64,000 bases of DNA from Kluyveromyces lactis (taxonomy: Eukaryota; Ascomycota; Saccharomycetes; Saccharomycetales; Saccharomycetaceae): the NCBI RefSeq assembly GCF_000002515.2, contig NC_006042.1, positions 682,001-746,000 on the forward strand, read 5' to 3'. Below the pieces are notes generated by a model, which ran no database searches, was not told where the DNA came from, and worked only from the letters and a program-made list of their open reading frames with translations. Shown here piece by piece: positions 38,246-47,828 of this stretch (positions are counted from its first letter, which is position 1; every line of letters starts with the position of its first letter). A program made the translations under genes and the position numbers.

Positions 38246-41200
38246 ATGCCGTTTATTGGTGCTTCTACCGATTCGCGTAGTGGGTTTCATACACTGATGG
38301 AAAAACATTCGAGAGCCTCAACACCAGTGTCTTCCACTTCAAGTTTTAAACGTGCCGCCACTGGCACTTCAACGGCAGAGTTATCTTCTGCAGATGATGA
38401 TACACAGAGTTTAGCATCATTTTCGAGGCTTCCGACTACCAGTGACATTATTGAACAGCCAGAACCAATTAACCAATTGAGGAAATCATCGACGATATCA
38501 ACTATATCTTCCATATCGTCATCGTCTAACGGTTCTATTTTCACAGATTCTGATATTAGAGAACTCCTGAGGTTCCCAAATTCTTCAACACATGCATATT
38601 CGTACAACCCATTATCACCTTACTCGTTGTCGGTACGGCTAACGATATTGAAACGGTCCATTGAAATTATGATCAATAATCCTTCACTTTTGAGCGATTC
38701 TGATGAGCCTCATACTTTTGTTAATATCGACGAAGCTAAGAAACTAATTCCTCAGAAATCTCAACTACAGACACCGGTACCACCCAAAGTACTGCGAAAT
38801 GCTTCATCAGCTGCATTATCGGCCTTTTTCACCAACAAGAATCAAGACTTGTCTCCTGTAAAAACTTTGGTTAGTTTGAACTCCAAAAATTCAGCATCGT
38901 CAAATCAGCTCGATAACCAACAACAAAAAGGCCTTCCGACATCTGTTAATATAATACGATCAAGCTCAAATCCTTTGGCAACAACTTGGGAGATCGGCAG
39001 TGGACAAACAAGCGAAAATACTAGTGCATCTTCATCCAGGAGAAATTCCCTCGTTTCTAATCTTCAATCATCGTTAAATGATCATCTAACGAACAAAGCA
39101 CCTCCTTACTATGGCGACACTGCAACTGTCGATTATGAAGAGAAGAAAAAATCTGATCTTGAAGCATTGCTAGATTTACTCAATAAAGCTTTGCAAAATA
39201 ATACGGATGATGCTGCATCAAGTCTTCACGAGATGTCACTATTCAACATTAATAAACTTGCCATACCGTCACCACCTAACAATGGAAATGGAAGCGGTAA
39301 ATATGTTGATAATGGAGCAACAACAAAATATGACATCAATTACGACGCACATGATACTGCGATTAAGAAACAATTATTGGAGAGTTTGGCTCAACCGTTC
39401 CATGAAATTTATAACACAAGGGAAGCTTTGATGGACGAAAAAGATCTTGAATTTAAAGTGGAAGAATATTCAAGAGATCCGAATTCGTTAATAACCGGTA
39501 ATAGAATTCTTCACACATTCACGTCCCAAAAGAATTCGTCCCCAAAGGCAATATTTACTTGTTCTCAGCAGCACCCTTGGAAGTTTAGAGCAGCAAATGA
39601 CCTTGCATGTTTGATATTTGGTATATCAATGAATGCAATGCGTGCTCTAACATTATTAGATTTGATTCATAGTGATAGCAGAAACTTTGTTCTCAACAAA
39701 ATCATGACTACGGAAGGTCAAGAGCAGGTATTTACAGGAGAAATTGTTGGGATTAAGCAACCGGGACATGCTTCCTCTGGTCTAATTTGGTCATCAATCT
39801 GGGCTAAACGTAAAAATGGTTTAATCGTATGTGTATTCGAGAAAGTTCCCTGTGATTACATGGATGTTCTCCTAAACTTAGAAGACTATAGCATCGAGAA
39901 CGTTGTGGGTGGAGAAGGTTTGCAGTATGATACAAAGAATTTCTCTATGAAAGAGCCTCAGGAAGTTGATGGCACAGGAAAAAAGTCAGTAAAGTTCGAA
40001 CATCAACTTCCTGACGTTGAGTCGATTAGTAAATCTCTATGGCAGGTTGTAAAGGACGTTACTTCAGGTAAGTTAATGGGACCGGACGATGATTTACTAC
40101 CAATGCCATTGAGAGTTGCAAATACTATAAACGATATCAGGTACTATACATTGAATTACTTGGAATATAATATTCCATGTGCAGTTTCATGTTCTATATT
40201 AGATACCGAATTAAAGCTTAAGATACACAGCTTGCCTTATCAAACGGGTGTCTTCATTTTGAACTTGCACACATATGAGATGGTCTCCTTTAACAAATCG
40301 ATATCTAAAAACATGTTTGGTCTTCATTACGCGGAATTGGTGGGGAAGAGCATTGAAGAAGTTATCCCATCATTCCCTTCGATGATTGCTTATATTAAGC
40401 GAAACTACCCACAGTGGGATATTGCTTTGCCTACAAACAAGGGTTTAGTGTTAACGGAGCACTTTTTCAGGAAAATTGATTGTGAGATGCGAGGAAAAGG
40501 AGAGGAATTCTATCACTCTATTGGCTTGAATGCTCTACACAGAGATGGATCTTTCATAAAGGTTGATGTACAATTGCGCGTTATCAGTTGGAATTACATG
40601 GTGTTATGGATAACTTACTCAAGAGATCTTTTCGGGAAAAACTATTCTTCAAATCCATCTCAATTGAAGATTCTCAACGAAAACAATATCAATGTTGTCA
40701 CAAGTGCCAGTTCGGAAGGTTCTTCAAAAACCAACAGTGAGAAGATTTCAGTGACTGATTTCAAGCAAATGCATGATGATTTGGAAAAGATGAATCTGAG
40801 TCTAGAAGGAAGTACTGTCGGCTCGCATCTGGAGAAAAATCCAATGGAAGAAAAGAAGGAGGAAAACAAAGAAGTTGAAGAAACAGAAGAAGTTCCGGAC
40901 GATGATCTGGAATTGAAAGCAAAACTAGAAGTTGCTAAAAGGTTTCATCAGGACAAGTCACAGTTTGTTAAAGATGACAATTTCAAATTAGACAAGGAAC
41001 TTATTGTTAATATCACATCAGCTTCTCCACCTGCACAAGATGACCAGTACAATATGGATTCTACAGCTTCTGACAGTTCAATTCAAACATCCAACACTTC
41101 GAAATCCTACGTGATCGGATCTCAGAAACATACCAAAAAGTTTTCTGACTTCCTTGTTTTACAGAAGATGGGAGAAGGCGCCTACGGTAAGGTTGATTTA

Positions 41201-41935
41201 TGCATGCACAAAAAGGATAAGTACATTGTTGTCATCAAACGTATCTACAAAGAAAGAATTCTTGTTGATACCTGGGTTAGAGATCGAACGTTGGGAACTA
41301 TACCATCGGAGATCCAGATTATGGTTACCCTTAATCGGAAACCTCATGAAAATATACTGAGGATCTTGGATTTCTTTGAAGACGATGATTACTATTACCT
41401 TGAGACAGAAATGCATGGAGAAACAGGGTCGATTGATTTGTTTGATTTAATAGAACTTAAAACGAATATGACTGAATTTGAAGCGAAACTTTTGTTCAAG
41501 CAAGTCGCTTCTGGTATCAAACACCTGCACGATAATGGAATAGTCCATAGAGATATAAAAGATGAGAACGTAATCGTGGACAACAAGGGGTTTGTTAAGC
41601 TAATTGATTTTGGATCAGCTGCTTATGTCAAAAGTGGTCCATTCGACGTTTTCGTCGGAACCATTGATTATGCTGCACCGGAAGTATTGGGAGGAGAGCC
41701 ATATGAAGGTAAACCTCAAGATATATGGGCAATTGGTGTATTATTGTATACCATAATTTACAAAGAAAATCCATTTTACAATATAGATGAAATTTTAGAC
41801 GGTGACTTGAGAATTCAATCTACACACGAAGTTAGTGCCGAATGCGTTGCTTTAATAAGAAAAATACTTAACCGGTCCGTCTCAAAAAGACCGACCATTG
41901 ACGACATCATGGAAGATTCGTGGCTTCAATTATAA
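38246..41935 (+). CDS. PSK1: PAS domain protein kinase
   Basis: PAS kinase senses nutrient state and phosphorylates targets such as Ugp1 to direct glucose between wall glucan and storage. The ATG at 38246 gives 1229 residues; the frame opens nine codons earlier at a TTG. The N-terminal 400 residues are Ser/Thr-rich and disordered. A PAS region starts near residue 435 (CSQQHPWKFRAANDLACLIFG) and a second related segment near 660-790. The C-terminal kinase domain has G-loop GEGAYGKV from G976, the VIKRI lysine, HRDIKDEN with H1101 and D1103, and DFGSAAY with D1121. S. cerevisiae has two copies (PSK1 YAL017W, PSK2 YOL045W); this is the single ancestor-type gene. Confidence 0.97.
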   Translation: MPFIGASTDSRSGFHTLMEKHSRASTPVSSTSSFKRAATGTSTAELSSADDDTQSLASFSRLPTTSDIIEQPEPINQLRKSSTISTISSISSSSNGSIFTDSDIRELLRFPNSSTHAYSYNPLSPYSLSVRLTILKRSIEIMINNPSLLSDSDEPHTFVNIDEAKKLIPQKSQLQTPVPPKVLRNASSAALSAFFTNKNQDLSPVKTLVSLNSKNSASSNQLDNQQQKGLPTSVNIIRSSSNPLATTWEIGSGQTSENTSASSSRRNSLVSNLQSSLNDHLTNKAPPYYGDTATVDYEEKKKSDLEALLDLLNKALQNNTDDAASSLHEMSLFNINKLAIPSPPNNGNGSGKYVDNGATTKYDINYDAHDTAIKKQLLESLAQPFHEIYNTREALMDEKDLEFKVEEYSRDPNSLITGNRILHTFTSQKNSSPKAIFTCSQQHPWKFRAANDLACLIFGISMNAMRALTLLDLIHSDSRNFVLNKIMTTEGQEQVFTGEIVGIKQPGHASSGLIWSSIWAKRKNGLIVCVFEKVPCDYMDVLLNLEDYSIENVVGGEGLQYDTKNFSMKEPQEVDGTGKKSVKFEHQLPDVESISKSLWQVVKDVTSGKLMGPDDDLLPMPLRVANTINDIRYYTLNYLEYNIPCAVSCSILDTELKLKIHSLPYQTGVFILNLHTYEMVSFNKSISKNMFGLHYAELVGKSIEEVIPSFPSMIAYIKRNYPQWDIALPTNKGLVLTEHFFRKIDCEMRGKGEEFYHSIGLNALHRDGSFIKVDVQLRVISWNYMVLWITYSRDLFGKNYSSNPSQLKILNENNINVVTSASSEGSSKTNSEKISVTDFKQMHDDLEKMNLSLEGSTVGSHLEKNPMEEKKEENKEVEETEEVPDDDLELKAKLEVAKRFHQDKSQFVKDDNFKLDKELIVNITSASPPAQDDQYNMDSTASDSSIQTSNTSKSYVIGSQKHTKKFSDFLVLQKMGEGAYGKVDLCMHKKDKYIVVIKRIYKERILVDTWVRDRTLGTIPSEIQIMVTLNRKPHENILRILDFFEDDDYYYLETEMHGETGSIDLFDLIELKTNMTEFEAKLLFKQVASGIKHLHDNGIVHRDIKDENVIVDNKGFVKLIDFGSAAYVKSGPFDVFVGTIDYAAPEVLGGEPYEGKPQDIWAIGVLLYTIIYKENPFYNIDEILDGDLRIQSTHEVSAECVALIRKILNRSVSKRPTIDDIMEDSWLQL

Positions 41936-42203
41936 ACTTTGCATTTTTAGTTATTATGTATGCTTATATACTTTCCAAAATTCACTTGAAAACATGCACT
42001 TCCAGTATTAGTTTGGCATACCTTAACATTTACCCTATACCTGTTTCACTTTTCAACGATCTGATACATTATAATGTTTGTCAATATTTTTAACAAATCT
42101 CTTTATATTCGAAGTTTGAAGTGCTTAATTTTCGTTTTGGTTACGAATGTCATTCACTATTTAAGAATATAAAAAATGTCCAGTTTGCAAAGTAATATAC
42201 AAC

Positions 42204-43763
42204 TCATCTGACGGTGTAATCATCAACTTCATTATTATGTGTTGCTGAGCTGTACCTAGAATAACTTTTTCTCACTACAAGTAACCAATATAATGCCCCT
42301 ACACCCATAATTGATATTCCTGTCACTGGGAATACCCAATATGAATAACCATCATTTTCTACACTGCCATTAGGAGGAACAAACGGAATGACAGCTAGGA
42401 AAAGGTTGGATATAATGAATATAACCGTGACTAGGTACCAACTTGACCATGGCGTATAAATATCGTTCCAACCACCATCATTTGTCCAGTGGATATATAT
42501 TAACCCGATTCCAATGATTAAATTAAACCAACCGCTTGGATATGCATAAAGATCGATGATTAACTGGTAGATATTGCCGTTTGGTGGCAGAAGTAGTACG
42601 ACAATGGTAATGAAGCAGTGTAAAAACAAAGCATAGTTTAACTTACTGAACAGATGCGTCAAAGGGAATATACCTTCTTTTGCAAGTTCTTGATTTACTC
42701 TAGCATTTGAGAAACTAACTGCCATGACATTACCATAGTTGGAGAGAATAATGCAAAACGGTAAGACACGGGACACTATCTGCATTGCCAACGATTTAGA
42801 GTACCTTTCAAAAATTCTTTCGAAGAAGACTCCACTGATTAATATGCCCGTATCAGAAATTTCAGCTTTGGGTATCACAACGTAATATGAAAAGACAATT
42901 GCGATGTATAAAAATGTAGTTAAACCAACAGATACTGGTGCTGCAATCATAAGGGTCCTGCGCGGGTCTTCTAATTCTTCCAAGACGTAATTCGCGTTCT
43001 CCCAACCTTTGAACGAATAAATGACCTGCAATAAAGCGACTGAAATGGAATACCAATCGAGAGGTTGGGAGCCATTGCTGAAACTGTTGTGAAAGTTATC
43101 CCAATGTGGCTCAATAAGATTTGGAGCAATTATAGCTATTGATCCCAAAAATACGATGACTCCAAGTATTAGAACTTTTACCAACCCTAGATATAGAATC
43201 ACTCTTTTCGCTCCGGTAGGAAAAAAGATATGCCATAAGGTACAGCTTATTATAACCAAAGAACCGATATATCTGGATGCTTTATCAATGACTGTTTCAG
43301 ACAGGCTTGAATTGAATCCTAGGACATATATGATGTATTTACCAAAGGCATACGAGTTTCCAGAACTAAAACCCAACAACACGATTGTGAAAGCATAAAT
43401 GCACTCAATTAGATGTTTGGGTTTCGGTAGAGTCCTGCTCAAATAGTTCTTTTCACCCCCAGACTTGGGTATTTTTAATCCGAACTCTAAATATACGCTC
43501 AAGCCGGCGAACGTAAATATGCCTCCAAGTACCCACAGAATTAAAGATATACCAATCGATTGCTGTGAGAGTGTAAATATTAAAGCTGGTGTACTGAAAA
43601 TGCCGGTTCCTATAATTCTGTTAACAATCAATGAAATAGTGTGAAAGGTGTTAAGTTTATGCTCATGGGGATTAATAATGTAATCTTCACTAATGAGAAA
43701 TAGGTCTTGGATCGGTTCATCTGTGCTTGCTATCTCTCGACGATCTTCGTTCGGAGATGACAT
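42204..43763 (-). CDS. Amino acid permease of the methionine permease (MUP) family
   Basis: A 519-residue APC-superfamily transporter with 12 hydrophobic segments. The first carries NRIIGTGIFSTPALI, the substrate-binding glycine motif of LAT-type permeases, and later ones include FKGWENANYVLEELEDPRRT and SFSNARVNQELAKEG, typical of yeast Mup1 and Mup3. S. cerevisiae Mup1 is high affinity and Mup3 low affinity for methionine; length here is closer to Mup3 (546). It is not at this place in S. cerevisiae, where PSK1 and TPD3 are direct neighbours. A Cbf1-type TCACGTGC site and a long palindrome lie upstream, fitting sulfur control. Confidence 0.85.
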   Translation of the reverse strand: MSSPNEDRREIASTDEPIQDLFLISEDYIINPHEHKLNTFHTISLIVNRIIGTGIFSTPALIFTLSQQSIGISLILWVLGGIFTFAGLSVYLEFGLKIPKSGGEKNYLSRTLPKPKHLIECIYAFTIVLLGFSSGNSYAFGKYIIYVLGFNSSLSETVIDKASRYIGSLVIISCTLWHIFFPTGAKRVILYLGLVKVLILGVIVFLGSIAIIAPNLIEPHWDNFHNSFSNGSQPLDWYSISVALLQVIYSFKGWENANYVLEELEDPRRTLMIAAPVSVGLTTFLYIAIVFSYYVVIPKAEISDTGILISGVFFERIFERYSKSLAMQIVSRVLPFCIILSNYGNVMAVSFSNARVNQELAKEGIFPLTHLFSKLNYALFLHCFITIVVLLLPPNGNIYQLIIDLYAYPSGWFNLIIGIGLIYIHWTNDGGWNDIYTPWSSWYLVTVIFIISNLFLAVIPFVPPNGSVENDGYSYWVFPVTGISIMGVGALYWLLVVRKSYSRYSSATHNNEVDDYTVR

Positions 43764-43825
43764 TGTAGCCCCTTATTGCCAAGATGATATCTAATACTAT
43801 AAGGGGAACCTCTAAAAACATCCAA

Positions 43826-43845
43826 GACACGTAAGGTTACGTGTC
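43826..43845. promoter_or_regulatory. Palindrome with ACGT half-sites upstream of the permease
   Basis: Arms GACACGTAA and TTACGTGTC are perfect reverse complements of nine bases around a central GG. Each arm has an ACGT core like those of Cbf1 and bZIP proteins. It lies 63-82 bases before the permease ATG, so it may be in the promoter or the mRNA leader, where it could fold as a hairpin. Confidence 0.6.
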
Positions 43846-43941
43846 AAAGGCCCATTATCAGGTTCATCTTAACTCATTTATTGATCAAGGTTCATAATGC
43901 AGCTTCTATAATCTTCTTCCATTTCATGAAGTCAAACAATA

Positions 43942-43949
43942 TCACGTGC
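43942..43949. promoter_or_regulatory. Cbf1-type E-box upstream of the permease
   Basis: TCACGTGC, the core sequence bound by Cbf1 with Met4 and Met28 at sulfur genes, 179 bases before the permease ATG and about 290 before PEX15. Confidence 0.55.
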
Positions 43950-44240
43950 TAAAATCACATATGCCAATAATTAAGGAAGGCTATCCCAGAGACACCATAA
44001 GATACCAGAATATATTCAAATTAGTCTGCAACAGGTGGTGACGAACCTGCGGCGTTATGCAATCGTAACTCTATTGAATTTATGTCAGTTCATAGTTTTT
44101 CTATTCCAAGGGCATAACCATCAGCATAAATTATTTTGATAGAAATAGCTTTACCTGAACCTTCTTGAGCCAAGTAAAGGCAAGAGTGAAGATAAGGGGT
44201 TCACAGATAATGAGAGGTTAGTGTCCAATAACCGGATAGA

Positions 44241-45314
44241 ATGATGAGCCAGAAAAGTTTTCAAGTGGTCGACACGACGAGGTTGGAACAGCTTCTTGAT
44301 GATGATCGGTTCAGGTTGAATTTACAACCTGTTGATATAGAGAAAGAGCATGCGCAAGAATGCTTAGATCTCTATGTAAAAGGTGACCTTAAGGAATGTC
44401 TCGAACTGATGTATGAATATGGGCTGTTGAACAGCAACAAGATGCAAACGTCCTTAAAATCATGGCAATTAATGATGGACTGCGTGAGTCAAATGAATAA
44501 TGTTGGGGTAATCGGAACGAGTCTAGATAAGCGATTGAAGGAATGGTTCACCAATGAGGAATTACTTCTAAGACTAATCAAGATGAAGCCGTTGAGTGAT
44601 CAATTGATTATCACGTACCAATTCTTCTATTCTTCCTTGAAATTTTGGAAGAGAAACGTTAAACAAAACTATGAACACATCGATGAATTATCCATTTCAT
44701 GCAAGGAACTACTCTTACAAACTTCAAGAAGATGCCAAACAGTAACTGAGATTCAAAACCTAAGTCAAATACTAGATTTCTTGATATTTGACGTTCAAAT
44801 AGAAACGTTACAAAAGAAGGCCAGCATCACGATGTACACTCGATTTTGTCAGCTAGACGACAAATTGCAGAGCAAGCTCAAGGCGAACAAGGTGAAGCAC
44901 GCTCAATCCGTGGATATAGACACCTATTTCCGCGAAAAACTACAACCTAAACCAAAGCCGAAGCCAAAATCAAAGAGTAGATCGCTGAAGCCAAAAAATC
45001 AAGTCCAGATCGGTGCAGCAACTACATCAACGTCGACAACAGCCGTAATAGCACCTGCATCTACGCAAAGGATGAATTTGTCCTATATACGACGCTTGAC
45101 AACCTATCTACCTAGATGGTTACCTGTCTGGGCTCAATCGGTACAATGGTCACCGCAATTACTGGCATCGCTTATTATCTTCGCAATATCAATGGTACTA
45201 CCCCTTGCAAGAAGATCAAAAACGTTCAATATCATATGGATGCACAGCAAAGATAAAGCATCCACCATAGTAAGACTTTTCATCCATGCAGTGAACACTT
45301 TAGCATCGCTATGA
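44241..45314 (+). CDS. PEX15: Peroxisomal membrane tail-anchored protein Pex15
   Basis: Pex15 anchors the Pex1/Pex6 AAA complex on peroxisomes for recycling of the import receptor Pex5. The 357-residue protein (383 in S. cerevisiae) has a helical cytosolic domain (about residues 1-230), a basic repetitive linker of K-P dipeptides (QPKPKPKPKSKS), and a single membrane segment near the C-terminus (SPQLLASLIIFAISMVLPLA, about residues 305-328). A short basic lumenal tail follows, the layout of a tail-anchored protein. Assignment is helped by its place between PSK and NTG1 equivalents (YOL044W). The start has two tandem ATGs. Confidence 0.88.
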   Translation: MMSQKSFQVVDTTRLEQLLDDDRFRLNLQPVDIEKEHAQECLDLYVKGDLKECLELMYEYGLLNSNKMQTSLKSWQLMMDCVSQMNNVGVIGTSLDKRLKEWFTNEELLLRLIKMKPLSDQLIITYQFFYSSLKFWKRNVKQNYEHIDELSISCKELLLQTSRRCQTVTEIQNLSQILDFLIFDVQIETLQKKASITMYTRFCQLDDKLQSKLKANKVKHAQSVDIDTYFREKLQPKPKPKPKSKSRSLKPKNQVQIGAATTSTSTTAVIAPASTQRMNLSYIRRLTTYLPRWLPVWAQSVQWSPQLLASLIIFAISMVLPLARRSKTFNIIWMHSKDKASTIVRLFIHAVNTLASL

Positions 45315-45831
45315 GATGCCTACGCACATATTCATGTATCTATATATTTATCCAAAGTTACCCTACACAACGAACATCTTCATTACCCTACCGAGACCAT
45401 CAATCACGTGACTTTGGGTTCTCTCCCCCCTTCTTGTCCCCTTCCTCCCTCATAACGTCAGTGGAAGGAAGGAAAACTTGATGAAACTGAGATTTGGATT
45501 GTTTGGTGAGAAATCGATGAAAGTCGAAATTTGAAAATAATTAAAAATATACATTTGGGTTTATCAAGAACAAAACATTAGGGTTATACTATCTTTGTAT
45601 GTTTTCACAATTGGAGAGGACACAAGAGGGCAGAGAAAAAGGTTTGGGCTTCGATTTTACCAGAAGATCAGGAATTTAGACAGTGTACTTATATTTAGAG
45701 GAACGAGAACGGTGTGGTAAGCCAAATATCTAACAAATTTCTTTCTCAGTTTCAAGAATAAATTTAATTTCCGCAATTATTACCCAACTTTAGACAGGCT
45801 CGGGGAACTTTTTAGCAGTGTAAGAAATAAC
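45315..45831. other. Intergenic region, TPD3 promoter
   Basis: Spacer between plus-strand genes. TCACGTGA-type site at about 45410-45417 (ATCACGTGAC), followed by a C-rich patch (CTCTCCCCCCTT). No other gene. Confidence 0.5.
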
Positions 45832-47664
45832 ATGGGCGATAATAGCGACAGTAAAGTGAATCTCTATCCATTAGCTTTGCTAATGGATGAATTGAAGCAC
45901 GATGATATTTCTAATAGGGTTGAAGCAATGAAAAAACTGGACACCATTGCTTTAGCCTTGGGCGTTCAAAGGACGCGTGATGAATTGATTCCATTTCTAA
46001 CCGAAGTGGCTCAGGATGATGAAGATGAAGTGTTTGCAGTCTTGGCTGAACAATTAGGTAATTTTGTGCCGTTTGTTGGAGGTAGAAAATATGCCACTCT
46101 GCTATTGCCTGCTTTGGAGATTCTTGCATCAACCGAAGAGACGTTGGTGAGAGAAAAAGCAGTTGATTCATTAAATATGGTAGCCGAACAGTTGACTGAG
46201 GAACAATTGCTGCATGATTTTGTGCCTTTGATTGAAAATCTTGCCACCAATGAATGGTTTTCTTCCAAAGTATCAGCTTGTGGGTTGTTCAAAGCAGTTT
46301 TCGTTAGAATTCAGGATGATAAGTTTAGAAAAGATTTGTTATCGTTGTTCTTGCAATTGATACAGGATGATACTCCAATGGTTAGAAGAGCTGCGGGCAG
46401 AAACTTACCTACCCTTGTTGACCAATTGACTGAGCATCCAGAATTGTCAACAGATGACGAATGGGACTATATCTCTAGTATGTTCCAAAGATTGGTCAAT
46501 GATTCTCAGGATTCGGTGAAATTTTTGGCTGTTGATGTCTTGATCTCAATCTTGAAATTTTTCAATAAGAAAAAGGACTTCACACATACGAAGGATCTAT
46601 TACAATCTTCCATTCAATTAATCGGGGACGAAGCATGGAGAGTTAGGTACATGGCTGCTGATAGATTCGAGGAACTTGCTTCTCAGTTCGTTTCGAATCC
46701 ACAATATGTCAGCGAATTGTTAGAACCATTCTTAGCTTTGTGTCAAGATAACGAAAGTGATGTCAGGAAAGCCATCGCAAAACAAATTCCTGGCTACGCA
46801 AAATTGCTTAATGACCCATCTGTTATCTTAAATAGAATTATACCTGCTGCTCAGAATCTAAGCATCGATGAAACAGAATGTGTAAGGGCTTCTTTGGCTT
46901 TGGAGATTACAAACTTGGCGCCTTTGCTACCAAAGCAAGACTCAATGGATAGTTTAGTTCCAATACTTCTACATATGTTGAAAGATGAATTCCCAGATGT
47001 CCGTTTGAATATCATTGCCAAATTGAAAATCGTCAATGAATCTGTCGGAATCGAATTTCTATCTGAGAATTTGCTACCCGCCATTACAGAGCTTGCTAAG
47101 GACCCCAATTGGAGAGTAAGATTGGCCATTATTGAATATATTCCTCTTCTCGCAGAACAGTTGGGGATGGAATTCTTTGATTCTAAACTAAGTGATTTGT
47201 GTCTATCGTGGTTGTGGGACGGTGTTTACTCTATCAGAAGTGCTGCTATCACAAATCTAAGTAAACTAACTGAAATCTTTGGTTCAGATTGGGCACAAGA
47301 AGAAATCATTTCTCGTTTACTAAAGTCGGACACTCAACTGTTAGAAAACTTCAACTATAGAATCACTCTACTATTTGCATTAACTGGGTTGGTCCCCGTT
47401 GTCTCCACAGACGTTGTTGTCGAAAAGATTCTACCATTCGTAAATCACTTATCCACAGATAACGTTCCAAACATTAGATTTAACGTTGCAAAGTTCTACG
47501 CTGTCATCGTAGAAGCGTTAACGAAAAATACTAATAAGAATCACATTGAACTAATCAATAATACCATTATTCCAACACTAGAAAAACTATGTCAAGATCC
47601 TGATGTCGACGTAAGGTTTTTCTCTGCACAGAGTTTAGAAAAATGTAAATCCTTCTTGTCCTAA
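45832..47664 (+). CDS. TPD3: PP2A scaffold (A) subunit
   Basis: Tpd3 is the scaffold subunit of protein phosphatase 2A, holding the catalytic (Pph21/22) and B-type (Cdc55, Rts1) subunits. The 610-residue product (635 in S. cerevisiae) consists almost wholly of about 15 HEAT repeats. Their ridges show as repeated D-x-x-x-x-V-R motifs (QDDTPMVRRAAGRNLP, QDNESDVRKAIAKQIP, DEFPDVRLNIIAKL, DPNWRVRLAIIEYIP). The first residues are MGDNSDSKVNLYPLALLMDEL. It equals YAL016W; the preceding 5' leader is AT-rich. Confidence 0.98.
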   Translation: MGDNSDSKVNLYPLALLMDELKHDDISNRVEAMKKLDTIALALGVQRTRDELIPFLTEVAQDDEDEVFAVLAEQLGNFVPFVGGRKYATLLLPALEILASTEETLVREKAVDSLNMVAEQLTEEQLLHDFVPLIENLATNEWFSSKVSACGLFKAVFVRIQDDKFRKDLLSLFLQLIQDDTPMVRRAAGRNLPTLVDQLTEHPELSTDDEWDYISSMFQRLVNDSQDSVKFLAVDVLISILKFFNKKKDFTHTKDLLQSSIQLIGDEAWRVRYMAADRFEELASQFVSNPQYVSELLEPFLALCQDNESDVRKAIAKQIPGYAKLLNDPSVILNRIIPAAQNLSIDETECVRASLALEITNLAPLLPKQDSMDSLVPILLHMLKDEFPDVRLNIIAKLKIVNESVGIEFLSENLLPAITELAKDPNWRVRLAIIEYIPLLAEQLGMEFFDSKLSDLCLSWLWDGVYSIRSAAITNLSKLTEIFGSDWAQEEIISRLLKSDTQLLENFNYRITLLFALTGLVPVVSTDVVVEKILPFVNHLSTDNVPNIRFNVAKFYAVIVEALTKNTNKNHIELINNTIIPTLEKLCQDPDVDVRFFSAQSLEKCKSFLS

Positions 47665-47758
47665 GCGTAGCAGAATATTATAGGGCAACATCTATATAAA
47701 CATGAATAATTATCACATTTATCTACACTTTACTATGGCATGTTTTAAGTGGCGGCAT

Positions 47759-47788
47759 AGTACTAGAATTAGTACTAGAATTAGTACT
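47759..47788. repeat. Short tandem repeat, 12-bp unit
   Basis: Two and a half copies of AGTACTAGAATT in the space between the convergent TPD3 and NTG1 genes. Confidence 0.9.
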
Positions 47789-47828
47789 GGATTTGTTACG
47801 CGCGATATCTAATTATGTACTCAATAAA

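Larger units (their letters stand above)
43764..44240. other. Divergent intergenic region, permease and PEX15 promoters
   Basis: Holds an imperfect-centre palindrome (43826-43845) close to the permease and a TCACGTGC site (43942-43949). The rest is AT-rich. No RNA gene identified. Confidence 0.55.
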
